DNA from: Maribacter spongiicola | Lineage (GTDB): Bacteria; Bacteroidota; Bacteroidia; Flavobacteriales; Flavobacteriaceae | Reading direction: 5' to 3' | Length of the DNA: 64,000 nt | Assembly: GCF_004364165.1 (NCBI RefSeq) | Contig: NZ_SOAY01000011.1 | Coordinates: 992,001 to 1,056,000 of the forward strand | Shown: positions 16,780 to 25,374 of the stretch, piece by piece | Layout: each line of letters begins with the position of its first letter | Numbering within the stretch: the stretch's first letter is position 1 | Notes under the pieces: model-generated | What the model was told of the DNA's origin: nothing | What the model saw: only the letters and a program-made list of their open reading frames with translations | Database searches by the model: none | Made by a program: the position numbers and the translations under genes

Positions 16780-16924
16780 ATAAATTTTTAATTAAAATAC
16801 TTGTAAGTAACTTTAACAACCTTATACTAATTATTTACGTACTTACTTAGACGTATGTCCATGTATTATCTTGACAATTCTATTTCTTAGAATATTCGTA
16901 AACTTGAAAAAAAATAAAAAAACT

Positions 16925-18454
16925 ATGAAAAAATTTTTCTTATCCCTCCTTTGCTTAGGCTTTGTTATTACATCTTGTAATAATGATGATGATACGGTTA
17001 TTGAAGAAGAAGTAATTGAAACTCCCGAAGAAGAAGTAATTGTTGATATTGAAGTACAGAATTTTTTCTGGCAGACTTTAAACCTTTACTATTTTTGGCA
17101 AGGTGATGTGCCAGATTTGGCAGATGATCGCTTTGATACTCAGATTGCATATGAAGATTACTTAACTGAAAATTCTGACCCGGTAGATTTATTGGAAAAT
17201 AAATTATTATTCTCTGAAGATAGATTTACCTTCTTTAGTGATGATTATACCGAATTAGTAAATAGTTCTGCAGGTGTATCTAAAAGTAACGGACTCCAAT
17301 TTGGTCTAGGTCGTATTTCTGGTACTGACGAGGTGTTTGGTTTTGTTGAATACATCGTTAAAAATTCTAATGCATCAGGACAAGATATTAAAAGAGGAGA
17401 TTTATTTATTGGCGTTGATGGTCAAACTTTATTTTCTAACAGAGAAAATCCTGCAGATAACAACCTTGATTTACTTTTTGGAGACAATGATACCTACGCT
17501 TTAAACATGGCCGAAATCGTAGATGGCGGTATTAGCCCAAGTGACAGAAAAGTAACATTGACAAAATCTGAAGGATTGGTTGAAGACCCCATTCACGTAA
17601 GTAATGTCATTACTTCTGGCGATAAAAAAATCGGCTATCTAATGTATAACCAATTTGTTTCTGGCTCTGAAAATGCGTTAAATGCCGTATTTGCAGATTT
17701 TGTTGCACAGGGTGTTAACGATTTAGTATTAGATTTAAGATACAACCCAGGCGGTAGAGGCTCTACAGCTGCTGTACTTGCCAGTTTAATTAAAGGCACA
17801 AATACTTCAGACTTACTTTATAAAACTGTGTATAACGCAAAATTACAAGCAGAGTTCGGCAGCTCTACAGAAAATTATTTTGTAAGTACAACAGGGACAT
17901 TTGATGGTAACTCTGATGCTCCTTTAAATACACTAAATTTAAATAGAGTTTATACCATTGCAGCAGAGGGTTCTGCTTCTGCAAGCGAGTTAGTAATGGT
18001 TGGTTTAGCTCCATATATTGATGTTGTTCATATCGGTGGTACTACGGTTGGTAAAAATCAAGGATCGGTTTTATTTGTTGATGACCCAGAAGGTGGTAAT
18101 GTTTATGACGCTGAGAGAGTTGAAAATATAAACCCTAACGTACAATGGGGATTACAGCCTATTATTAGTCAAGTTGAAAATAGTGCTGGGTTTACTGATT
18201 ATGTAGATGGTTTAGTGCCTGATATTGAACTTGATGAAGATATTACAAACTTAGGTGTTCTTGGTAACGAAAACGAACCTTTGCTGGCTAGAGCAATTCA
18301 AGAGATCACAGGGGTTAGTGGTAAAAGTAATTTTGAAGTATTAATACCTGCTAATGTGGTTTCTAGTTCTAAGCTTTATAATCCTAGAAATACTGTACTA
18401 CTATTAAACAATAGTGTTCCTGTTTCTAAAATTCCTTTAACTGAAAAGAAATAA
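16925..18454 (+). CDS. S41-family C-terminal-processing-type protease lipoprotein (first of a tandem pair)
   Basis: 509 residues from ATG 16925. The frame is open 18 codons upstream, but only this ATG places the lipobox correctly (LCLGFVITSC, Cys18). An acidic NNDDDTVIEEE stretch follows the cysteine. A PDZ-like region (about 135-170) precedes the tail-specific protease domain with DLRYNPGGRGSTAA and the catalytic serine in EGSASASELV (Ser352), with the lysine about 25 residues later in GGTTVGKNQGS. Bacteroidota proteins of this type are envelope-anchored S41 peptidases. The next gene is a paralogue. Confidence 0.9.
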   Translation: MKKFFLSLLCLGFVITSCNNDDDTVIEEEVIETPEEEVIVDIEVQNFFWQTLNLYYFWQGDVPDLADDRFDTQIAYEDYLTENSDPVDLLENKLLFSEDRFTFFSDDYTELVNSSAGVSKSNGLQFGLGRISGTDEVFGFVEYIVKNSNASGQDIKRGDLFIGVDGQTLFSNRENPADNNLDLLFGDNDTYALNMAEIVDGGISPSDRKVTLTKSEGLVEDPIHVSNVITSGDKKIGYLMYNQFVSGSENALNAVFADFVAQGVNDLVLDLRYNPGGRGSTAAVLASLIKGTNTSDLLYKTVYNAKLQAEFGSSTENYFVSTTGTFDGNSDAPLNTLNLNRVYTIAAEGSASASELVMVGLAPYIDVVHIGGTTVGKNQGSVLFVDDPEGGNVYDAERVENINPNVQWGLQPIISQVENSAGFTDYVDGLVPDIELDEDITNLGVLGNENEPLLARAIQEITGVSGKSNFEVLIPANVVSSSKLYNPRNTVLLLNNSVPVSKIPLTEKK

Positions 18455-18481
18455 ATTTAAAACATTTCAGTTTCCCTAATT

Positions 18482-19951
18482 ATGAAGAAGATATTAATTC
18501 TATTAGTTACGCTTGTTTGTTTCTCTTGTTCAAAAGACGATGATTTAAACTTGCCAAACTCAGTAAACCCAGATGGATCTGCTGATGTTGAAGTACAAGA
18601 CTTTATGTGGAAAGCCATGAATTTTTGGTATTTCTGGCAGGCAAATGTTGATGATTTAGCAGACGACCGTTTTGAAAACACAGAAGAGGGTAGAGCCGAT
18701 TATACTACCTTTTTAGATTCTGGCAATAATCCAGGCGATTTCTTTGAGAGTAAATTGCAGTTTATAGATGACCGTTTTAGCTTTTACAATGACGATTATC
18801 GTGATCTTACCAATTCTCTCGCAGGCATATCTAAAAGTAATGGTCTAGAATTTGGACTTGTTCAGTTTCAAGATAGCGAAGATCTTTTTGGTTTTGTACG
18901 TTATATCGTACCCAATTCTAATGCCGCTACAGTTGAAATTCAACGAGGCGACTTATTCACAGGTGTTGATGGTCAAACTTTAACCTTATCTAATTACCGT
19001 GAATTACTTTTTGGTGCTAATGACACCTATATTTTGAATATGGCTAATTTCAATAATGGTAATATATCACCTAATGAAGTTGAAATATCATTAACAAAAG
19101 AAGAAGGTTTAGCTGAAAACCCTGTGTTTTTATCAAAGTCATTTACTATTGGTGGTGAAAATATCGGATACATTATGTACAATCAATTTACCAACGAATA
19201 TGATGATGACCTGTACGCAGCTGTTGAAGATTTAAAATCTGCCGGTATTACAAATTTGGTTATGGATCTCCGTTACAACCCTGGTGGTTCTGTAAATACT
19301 ACTCGCCTATTGGCAAGTATGATTTATGGTACTAATACAGAAGATATATTTCTAAGAAAAAGGTACAATGAAAAACTACAAGAGCAATTTAATGATAGCC
19401 AATTAGAAATCTATTTTGCCGATAAGGTAAATGGTCAGACTATTAACTCCTTAGGGTTAACAAAGCTGTACGTTCTTACTTCTACTAGTTCTGCTTCGGC
19501 AAGCGAATTGTTGATCAACAGTTTAGAACCTTATATGGATGTTATTCAAATTGGTGGTGTAACTAGAGGAAAAAACGAATTCTCAACTACACTGGTAGAT
19601 GATCGTGATAATTCTTACTTGTACACTCCATCAAGGGTAAACAATATTAACCCAGATAATCAATGGGCTATTCAACCCTTAATAGGTAGAAATGAAAATG
19701 CTGATGGTTTCTTTGACTTTACAAGCGGTTTAGTGCCTGATCATCCTTTACAAGAAGATTATAGCAACTTGGGTATTTTAGGCGAGCAAAACGAGCCTTT
19801 GTTAGCGAAGGCAATTGAATTGATAACAGGTGCTACCGGTAAACGCGATTTTACCGTTGAATATCCAATCAATATTATTAGCAGTTCTAAAGAGAACAGC
19901 CTAATAAGCGATAAAATGGTAGATGATACGGTTTATGATTTAGAGTTCTAA
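18482..19951 (+). CDS. S41-family protease lipoprotein (second of a tandem pair)
   Basis: 489 residues. Lipoprotein signal MKKILILLVTLVCFSC (Cys16) followed by SKDDD. It is collinear with the upstream gene (EVQDFMWKAMNFWYFWQANVD, DDRFSFYNDDY, GISKSNGLEFGL, DLRYNPGGSVNTT). The catalytic motif STSSASASELL and the following GGVTRGKNEFS keep the Ser/Lys dyad. The 27-bp gap from its paralogue means one operon. The duplication is old, as the two share motifs more than continuous identity. Substrates unknown. Confidence 0.9.
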   Translation: MKKILILLVTLVCFSCSKDDDLNLPNSVNPDGSADVEVQDFMWKAMNFWYFWQANVDDLADDRFENTEEGRADYTTFLDSGNNPGDFFESKLQFIDDRFSFYNDDYRDLTNSLAGISKSNGLEFGLVQFQDSEDLFGFVRYIVPNSNAATVEIQRGDLFTGVDGQTLTLSNYRELLFGANDTYILNMANFNNGNISPNEVEISLTKEEGLAENPVFLSKSFTIGGENIGYIMYNQFTNEYDDDLYAAVEDLKSAGITNLVMDLRYNPGGSVNTTRLLASMIYGTNTEDIFLRKRYNEKLQEQFNDSQLEIYFADKVNGQTINSLGLTKLYVLTSTSSASASELLINSLEPYMDVIQIGGVTRGKNEFSTTLVDDRDNSYLYTPSRVNNINPDNQWAIQPLIGRNENADGFFDFTSGLVPDHPLQEDYSNLGILGEQNEPLLAKAIELITGATGKRDFTVEYPINIISSSKENSLISDKMVDDTVYDLEF

Positions 19952-19977
19952 AATACAACCAATCATAAAATAAAGAG

Positions 19978-20009
19978 AAAAGGACAGCCAATTGGTTGTC
20001 CTTTTTTTT
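19978..20009. terminator. Bidirectional terminator between the S41 pair and btuB
   Basis: AAAAGGACAGCCAATTGGTT...TCC forms a 13-bp stem (AAAAGGACAgCC / GGtTGTCCTTTT) followed by a long T run on the plus strand; the A-rich left arm serves the convergent btuB. Confidence 0.9.
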
Positions 20010-20013
20010 TGGA

Positions 20014-21885
20014 TTACAAACTCAACTTAAACCCTAAACGAACATTTCGTCCCTTAGTGGTAAACGAAACTACCTCTGTATACTCTTCATTTAAAAGATT
20101 ATCGACTGCAAAGAATGCAGTTAGATTACTACAAAACTGATGTCTCAATTGTAAATTTGCTAAACTAAAACTATCTAAAGTTACGTTTGAAAATGTAGCA
20201 AAATCAATATCGGTTCTATCGGATACGTACTGGTAAGAGAGTCCAACATATGTCTTCTCTTTTATAGCATACCCAATAGTAGCGTTGATTTTACTTTTAG
20301 TTACTCTCAGTGCCAATTCTTCTTTAGAATTGGTATACGTATAATTAGCATCAAACGAAAGACCTTTTGCTAGTTCTGAGTTCAAGCCTACTTCTAACCC
20401 ATCAAAATGTGCGATTTCAGCAGCGTTTCTATACAGACTCTCAAAAGTAACTGGATCAATGGTTTCAAAAACTATTCGGTCATCTTCAGTTCTATTAAAA
20501 TAAACGGCATTGATTGTAAAAGCATCTGAAACTTTAAATTCAATACCTCCTTCTAAAGTAGTATCTTCTTCTGGATCTAATTCAGGATTTGCCCCAAACG
20601 GACCATATAATTGCGATAAGTTGGGTGCAATGTATGATGTGGCATAACTACCCATAAACTTTAAATATCCTTCATTGATACTAATTCTGTATGACGGATT
20701 AATGTTATATATAAAATTAGAACCGTATTCGCTGTGATTGTTTAATCGTACACCTGCATTTACATTAATTCCCTGCTCACCAACATACACCGCATTTAAA
20801 TAAGGATCAATTGTATTGGAGTTGTATTCTTCAGAGAATAAGGTTTTGTTGTCTATATAGTTTACCCCAACTATCGTGTAAATATTTTCTGAAAACGTGT
20901 ACTTATTAAAAACATCCAATACATAAGATTGTGAATCGTAAGTTGCAGGAAAACTAGATTCGAAAGATCTCGTAATCTGATTAAATGCCGTATTTACATT
21001 AATACTCCCGTTTTCATACTCATATTTAGAACTTAACCCAAATCTAGATTGCTCGCTTGTAAAATAAAAATCTGCATCTTCAATAGGGAAACCGTTATCA
21101 AAATCGCTATTCAATTTGTTATAGAAGGCCGATGCATTTAGCTCAAAGCGTTCAGAAAATTGATATCCTACTTTTAAGTTACCATCTATTCTAGAAACTT
21201 CGTCTGATTCTGTACCTATTGCAGCCGATAATCCATCTGTAAATTGGTGTCCTCCAGATGCTAAAACAGATAAGTTTCCATGCTTAGCTGTTAAGTTTAC
21301 CGTATTCGAAATATCAGAAATATTATAATTCTGATCATCTTCCGTTTGGTTGGTTCCGAAACTTGAAATGACATCTAATGCAAGACCTTCTTTCTTCGCT
21401 TTCTTCGTCGTAATATTAATTACCGCCGTTGCTGCTGAATTTCCATAAAGCGTGCTCGCTGCGCCTTTTAAAATTTCGATACTTTCAATTTGAGCAGCAT
21501 TCAATAATCTTAAATCATACTCTGCACTTGTACCCGATGGATCAGATACTTGTATACCATCAATAATGACCAAAACTTGGCGATTATTACCGCCTCTAAC
21601 AAAGGTAGAAAGGTTCTGACCAGCATAACTTCTGATACCGTTAATTTCAATTCCGCTTTTTGTGTTAATAATTTCAGCAACCGAACGTCCCTGGTTTTGT
21701 TTCAATTCTTTTTGAGAAATAGTAATTACGGTCTTACCCGAATTTTCACGCTTTAATTCAAAACGCGAATCACTAACGACAACCTCATCTAATTGTAACG
21801 TTTTTGTAGAATCTTGCTCTTGCTGTGCTCCTACTTTTGCACATAACAATACAGTGACCGCAGGCCACAATAAATAATTTTTCAT
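20014..21885 (-). CDS. btuB: TonB-dependent vitamin B12 receptor (BtuB-like)
   Basis: 623 residues. A signal peptide (to about residue 21) is followed by a TonB-box-like LDEVVV near 32-37 and a plug domain with VRGGNNRQVLVIIDGIQVSDPSG and IEILKGAASTLYGNSAATAVINITTK. A 22-strand-type barrel ends in NLLNEEYTEV and NVRLGFKLSL. The substrate call rests on the cobalamin riboswitch in its 5' leader and on the divergent BtuF/C/D-like operon; the length and plug are also BtuB-like. It sits in the outer membrane and is energised by TonB/ExbBD. Confidence 0.92.
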   Translation of the reverse strand: MKNYLLWPAVTVLLCAKVGAQQEQDSTKTLQLDEVVVSDSRFELKRENSGKTVITISQKELKQNQGRSVAEIINTKSGIEINGIRSYAGQNLSTFVRGGNNRQVLVIIDGIQVSDPSGTSAEYDLRLLNAAQIESIEILKGAASTLYGNSAATAVINITTKKAKKEGLALDVISSFGTNQTEDDQNYNISDISNTVNLTAKHGNLSVLASGGHQFTDGLSAAIGTESDEVSRIDGNLKVGYQFSERFELNASAFYNKLNSDFDNGFPIEDADFYFTSEQSRFGLSSKYEYENGSINVNTAFNQITRSFESSFPATYDSQSYVLDVFNKYTFSENIYTIVGVNYIDNKTLFSEEYNSNTIDPYLNAVYVGEQGINVNAGVRLNNHSEYGSNFIYNINPSYRISINEGYLKFMGSYATSYIAPNLSQLYGPFGANPELDPEEDTTLEGGIEFKVSDAFTINAVYFNRTEDDRIVFETIDPVTFESLYRNAAEIAHFDGLEVGLNSELAKGLSFDANYTYTNSKEELALRVTKSKINATIGYAIKEKTYVGLSYQYVSDRTDIDFATFSNVTLDSFSLANLQLRHQFCSNLTAFFAVDNLLNEEYTEVVSFTTKGRNVRLGFKLSL

Positions 21886-21932
21886 TCGTTTAAATTCATA
21901 AACGGGAGCGTAGTATGTCTGTACCCATACGC

Positions 21933-21953
21933 AAACTTTTATCCCGAAAGTTT
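21933..21953 (-). other. Possible expression-platform hairpin of the riboswitch
   Basis: AAACTTT / AAAGTTT, a 7-bp stem with a 7-nt loop, lies between the B12 box and the btuB start. It could take part in switching. The exact mechanism cannot be read from sequence alone. Confidence 0.3.
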
Positions 21954-21970
21954 AACATTGTTTGTTTGAA

Positions 21971-22203
21971 TAAGGCAGGTCTCCTGACTTGTTTAATACT
22001 ATTCTGCCTTCCCATGTTTTCCAAACCGGTTTGGATCCCAAAGTGACTTTGAAGAAAATAGTACCTTCTTTAAAAGAAGTATCAAACAAAATCTATTTGC
22101 CAATAGATAGGTTTGAAATAAACTTACAGTTGCGGGAACAGTTCTAGATTTTCACTAGATTCCCTTTTAATCTCATTACAAAAAGCAATGAAAACCAAAA
22201 TTC
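21971..22203 (-). promoter_or_regulatory. Cobalamin (AdoCbl-class) riboswitch upstream of btuB
   Basis: On the minus strand the leader has the expected order of conserved blocks: AAAAGGGAATCTAGTG (near 22165), CCCGCAACTGTAAG (near 22128), a variable arm, TGGGAAGGCAGAATA (near 22005), and the B12 box GTCAGGAGACCTGCC (21988-21974). This is the only content of the 399-bp gap between btuB and the BtuF-like gene besides promoters. Binding of cobalamin is expected to repress btuB. Confidence 0.96.
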
Positions 22204-22207
22204 ACGG

Positions 22208-22215
22208 CGAAAGTA
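22208..22215 (-). promoter_or_regulatory. Candidate -7 box for the riboswitch/btuB transcript
   Basis: TACTTTCG on the minus strand differs by one base from TAnnTTTG and is placed so that transcription would start just before the first conserved riboswitch block. Confidence 0.45.
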
Positions 22216-22255
22216 AACATTTAGTTTAATCTTTCTAAGTAAACTTTTATAATAC

Positions 22256-22263
22256 TACTTTTG
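22256..22263 (+). promoter_or_regulatory. Candidate -7 box for the BtuF/C/D-like operon
   Basis: TACTTTTG exactly matches TAnnTTTG and lies 21 bp before the ATG at 22285. The leader would be only about 15 nt, too short for any riboswitch, so this operon would not share the btuB control. Confidence 0.5.
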
Positions 22264-22284
22264 AAAAATAGACAAACTACCACC

Positions 22285-23433
22285 ATGTTTAAACACTTAC
22301 TTTTTATTAGTTGCCTTATTTTGCTGTGCGGATGCAAGCAAGAGAAAAAAGACCCATTTTCGAATCAAACCTCTACCGGTAGTACATCTATACGGTATGC
22401 TAATGGTTTTGAAATTGAAACTCAGAGTAGTGGTATTACTATCATTAAGGTCTTAAAACCTTGGGCAAATGCCGAAACTACGCACACATATGCTTTAGTC
22501 CCCAAAGAAATACAAGCAAGCGTAACCCTAAACAAAAATGAATATGATGCCATCATTTCAACACCTGTAGAAAATATCGTGGTAACCTCAACAACTCATA
22601 TTCCTGCTTTAGAAGAAATGGGAGTTTTAAATAATCTTATTGGCTTTCCAGACACCAAATACATTTCTTCAATAGCAGCAAGAAAATTAATTGATGCCGG
22701 GCAAATTAAAGAATTAGGTGTCAACGAAAGTATAAATACAGAGGCGGTTCTAGCTTTGCAGCCAGATCTTATATTCGGCTTTGCCATTAACGACGGTAAC
22801 AGTACCTACGAAAGCATACAACGTGCTCATATTCCTGTAGTTTATAATGGCGATTGGGTAGAAGAAACTCCTTTAGGTAAAGCCGAATGGATTAAGTTCT
22901 TCGCTCCGTTTTTCAATAAAACCGAAGAAGCTGATACTATTTTTAATAAAATTGAAGCATCTTACCTAGAAGCCAAAAAGCTAGCTTCTGAGTCTAAAAA
23001 CAAGCCTACGGTTCTAAGTGGAGCCATGTTTAAAGATATATGGTATTTACCTGGCGGAAAAAGTTGGGCGGCGAATTTTCTTGAAGATGCCAATGCAGAT
23101 TACCTGTGGAATTCTACAGATGAAAACGGAAGTCTTTCGTTAAGTTGGGAGAGCGTTCTTGATGTTGGGCAACATGCCGAGTATTGGATCGGACCTGCAC
23201 AATTAGCCACTTACCAAGAAATGGAATCATCTAGTCTGCATTATACACAGTTTGATGCCTTTAAAAACAGAAAAATATTTACAACAGCAAATACAAAAGG
23301 TGAAACCGGGGGAACGTTATACTATGAACTGGGGCCGCAAAGACCAGACCTTGTTCTAAAAGATTTAATTCATATTTTGCACCCAGGGCTACTGCCAAAC
23401 TACGAACCCTTCTTTTTTAAGCCACTACTTTAA
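22285..23433 (+). CDS. Cobalamin ABC transporter substrate-binding lipoprotein (BtuF-like)
   Basis: 382 residues from ATG 22285. A TTG eight codons upstream is inside the -7 box and is rejected. The lipoprotein signal ends in LILLCGC. The body is a class III (BtuF/FhuD) binding protein: VVTSTTHIPALEEMGVLNNL, TEAVLALQPDLIFGF, PVVYNGDWVEETPLGKAEWIKFFA and a C-terminal GGTLYYELGPQRPDLVLKDL block. Substrate inference rests on the divergent riboswitch-controlled btuB and on the following permease and ATPase genes; other corrinoids cannot be excluded. Confidence 0.85.
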   Translation: MFKHLLFISCLILLCGCKQEKKDPFSNQTSTGSTSIRYANGFEIETQSSGITIIKVLKPWANAETTHTYALVPKEIQASVTLNKNEYDAIISTPVENIVVTSTTHIPALEEMGVLNNLIGFPDTKYISSIAARKLIDAGQIKELGVNESINTEAVLALQPDLIFGFAINDGNSTYESIQRAHIPVVYNGDWVEETPLGKAEWIKFFAPFFNKTEEADTIFNKIEASYLEAKKLASESKNKPTVLSGAMFKDIWYLPGGKSWAANFLEDANADYLWNSTDENGSLSLSWESVLDVGQHAEYWIGPAQLATYQEMESSSLHYTQFDAFKNRKIFTTANTKGETGGTLYYELGPQRPDLVLKDLIHILHPGLLPNYEPFFFKPLL

Positions 23434-24465
23434 TTGTCAAAAAAATCAACATACAATTTTCATTTCATAGCCTTACTAGTCGTATTGCTATTATGTTTTA
23501 TTGTAAATATTTGCTTAGGCTCTGTAAACATTTCATTCTTAGATACGCTAAAAACGTTATTGGGAACAGCAACTAAAGACTCATCTAGCTACTATATCAT
23601 TTGGGAATATAGACTACCAAAAGCGATAACAGCTATATTGGTGGGTGGCGGACTATCACTTAGTGGATTGTTGATGCAAACCTTATTTAGAAACCCTTTA
23701 GCAGGTCCATATGTACTTGGCATTAGTTCTGGCGCTAGTTTAGGCGCTGCGCTCTTAATTATGGGAACTTCACTATTTTCTGGCGCATTTACCTTTTCCA
23801 CCTTTAATGACATTACACTTGCAATTGCATCTAGTCTTGGTAGTTTTCTAGTATTAGCACTAGTTCTTGTAGTTGCAGCTAAAGTGAAAGATACTATGGC
23901 ACTACTGATTATCGGACTCATGTTTGGCAGTATAACAGCAGCTATTGTAAGCGTACTTTCATATTTCTCTAAAGCTGAAAAATTACAACAATACATTTTT
24001 TGGTCATTTGGTAGTTTAGGTAATTTATCTTGGGTGCAATTACTAATAGTCGCGCTTTGTACTATAATAGGTATTTTTCTAAGCATCATTTCCATTAAAC
24101 CTTTAAATGCTTTTTTACTTGGCGAGAATTACGCTAAGAGCTTAGGTATTGGTTTACAAAAATCGCGTTATATTATCATAGTAGCCACAGGGTTACTTGC
24201 TGGATCCATTACTGCCTTTGCTGGGCCAATTGCTTTTGTCGGTTTAGCCGTACCTCACATTACCAAACAACTATTACACACTACGGATCATAAAATTCAA
24301 ATACCTGCTGTACTTTGTTGTGGAGCGATATTAATGTTGGTTTGCGATACCATTGCCCAACTACCGGGCTCGGTAAGTGTTTTACCCATTAATGCTATAA
24401 CTAGTATTTTTGGAGCTCCGGTAGTAATATGGTTACTTGTACGAAAAAGAAAAATGATATTTTAA
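23434..24465 (+). CDS. FecCD-family ABC permease, cobalamin uptake (BtuC-like)
   Basis: 343 residues with about ten membrane helices. Hallmarks are WEYRLPKAITAILVGGGLSLSG near the N-terminus, NPLAGPYVLGISSGASLGAAL, and FAGPIAFVGLAVPHI with the coupling helix. The start is the TTG that immediately follows the TAA of the binding-protein gene; there is no ATG before residue 80, so a TTG start is required. It partners with the binding protein and the downstream ATPase. Inner membrane. Confidence 0.9.
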   Translation: MSKKSTYNFHFIALLVVLLLCFIVNICLGSVNISFLDTLKTLLGTATKDSSSYYIIWEYRLPKAITAILVGGGLSLSGLLMQTLFRNPLAGPYVLGISSGASLGAALLIMGTSLFSGAFTFSTFNDITLAIASSLGSFLVLALVLVVAAKVKDTMALLIIGLMFGSITAAIVSVLSYFSKAEKLQQYIFWSFGSLGNLSWVQLLIVALCTIIGIFLSIISIKPLNAFLLGENYAKSLGIGLQKSRYIIIVATGLLAGSITAFAGPIAFVGLAVPHITKQLLHTTDHKIQIPAVLCCGAILMLVCDTIAQLPGSVSVLPINAITSIFGAPVVIWLLVRKRKMIF

Positions 24466-24480
24466 TATAAAACTAAAGTC

Positions 24481-25263
24481 ATCATCAACAACAAATTAAA
24501 TAGTATTTTACAAGTTGCCGACCTATCTATTGGGTATGACAATATAGTCATTGCTTCTGCTATTTCTTTTGAACTACAGAAAGGTGAACTTGCCGCTATT
24601 GTTGGTGTAAATGGCATTGGTAAATCTACATTACTTCGTACGATAGGCAATTTTCAACCTAAAATATCTGGCTCTATACTCTATGAAGAAAAAGATTTAA
24701 ATACATATAACGAACTGCAAATAGCTTCTAAAATAAGTGTGGTACTTACAGAACCTATTGCATCAAAAAATCTATCTGTTTATGAGTTATTGGCTTTGGG
24801 CAGACAACCATACACTAATTGGTTAGGCAAATTGGCTAATGACGATATTTCAATTATTAATAAAAGTATTGCTCTTTTAGAATTAGAGCCTTTTTTAGAT
24901 AAAAAATGTTTTCAGTTGAGTGATGGTCAATTACAACGTGTACTTATTGCTCGTGCCCTAATTCAAGATACCGATATTATTCTTCTAGATGAACCTACTA
25001 CTCATTTGGATCTATACCACAAAGTTCAGATTTTAAAACTACTAAAATCTATAGCGCATGAAACGAACAAATCCATTTTGTTTACAAGCCATGAAATTGA
25101 ACTCGCTATTCAATTATGCGATAAAATGTTGATTTTAGATGGAACTAACAATGCTTTTGATCAACCTTGTAATCTGATAGCAAATAACAGTTTTGATTCC
25201 CTCTTCCCCACTGACACTATTTCTTTTGACCCAAATACCGGTTCTTTTAGAATTAAGAAATAG
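24481..25263 (+). CDS. ABC transporter ATPase, cobalamin uptake (BtuD-like), without a standard start codon
   Basis: About 260 residues. Walker A GVNGIGKST is encoded at 24604-24630, Walker B ILLDEPTTHLD near 24986, signature LSDGQLQR near 24916 and the switch His in FTSHEIELA. The frame is open from the TAA of the permease (24463-24465), but no ATG, GTG or TTG occurs before 24739, which lies after Walker A. The domain begins near QVADLSIGYD, so initiation at ATC 24481 or 24484 (or ATT 24520) is proposed; the listed start is a best guess. Otherwise the domain is intact. Confidence 0.82.
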   Translation: MINNKLNSILQVADLSIGYDNIVIASAISFELQKGELAAIVGVNGIGKSTLLRTIGNFQPKISGSILYEEKDLNTYNELQIASKISVVLTEPIASKNLSVYELLALGRQPYTNWLGKLANDDISIINKSIALLELEPFLDKKCFQLSDGQLQRVLIARALIQDTDIILLDEPTTHLDLYHKVQILKLLKSIAHETNKSILFTSHEIELAIQLCDKMLILDGTNNAFDQPCNLIANNSFDSLFPTDTISFDPNTGSFRIKK

Positions 25264-25374
25264 ATATTTTAACATATATAAGAATTTAGATATGGTATGT
25301 TAATTAAAATATACCGGCTCTTTTAAACTTTACTATGCAATCAAGTATCTTTACCCGATTACGTTAGCACACCG

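Noticed and set aside
16871..16924. Longer start for the first S41 protease
   Set aside because: Added residues (18) precede a good lipoprotein signal peptide and would disrupt it.
23592..24095. 167-codon minus-strand frame inside the BtuC-like permease gene
   Set aside because: A shadow of a well-supported permease; no start context or domain.
24739..25263. GTG start at 24739 for the BtuD-like ATPase
   Set aside because: It would remove Walker A, which is clearly encoded upstream in the same frame.
25294..25315. Near-palindrome GGTAT...ATACC after the BtuD-like gene
   Set aside because: AT-rich with mismatches and no adequate T tract; too weak to call a terminator.
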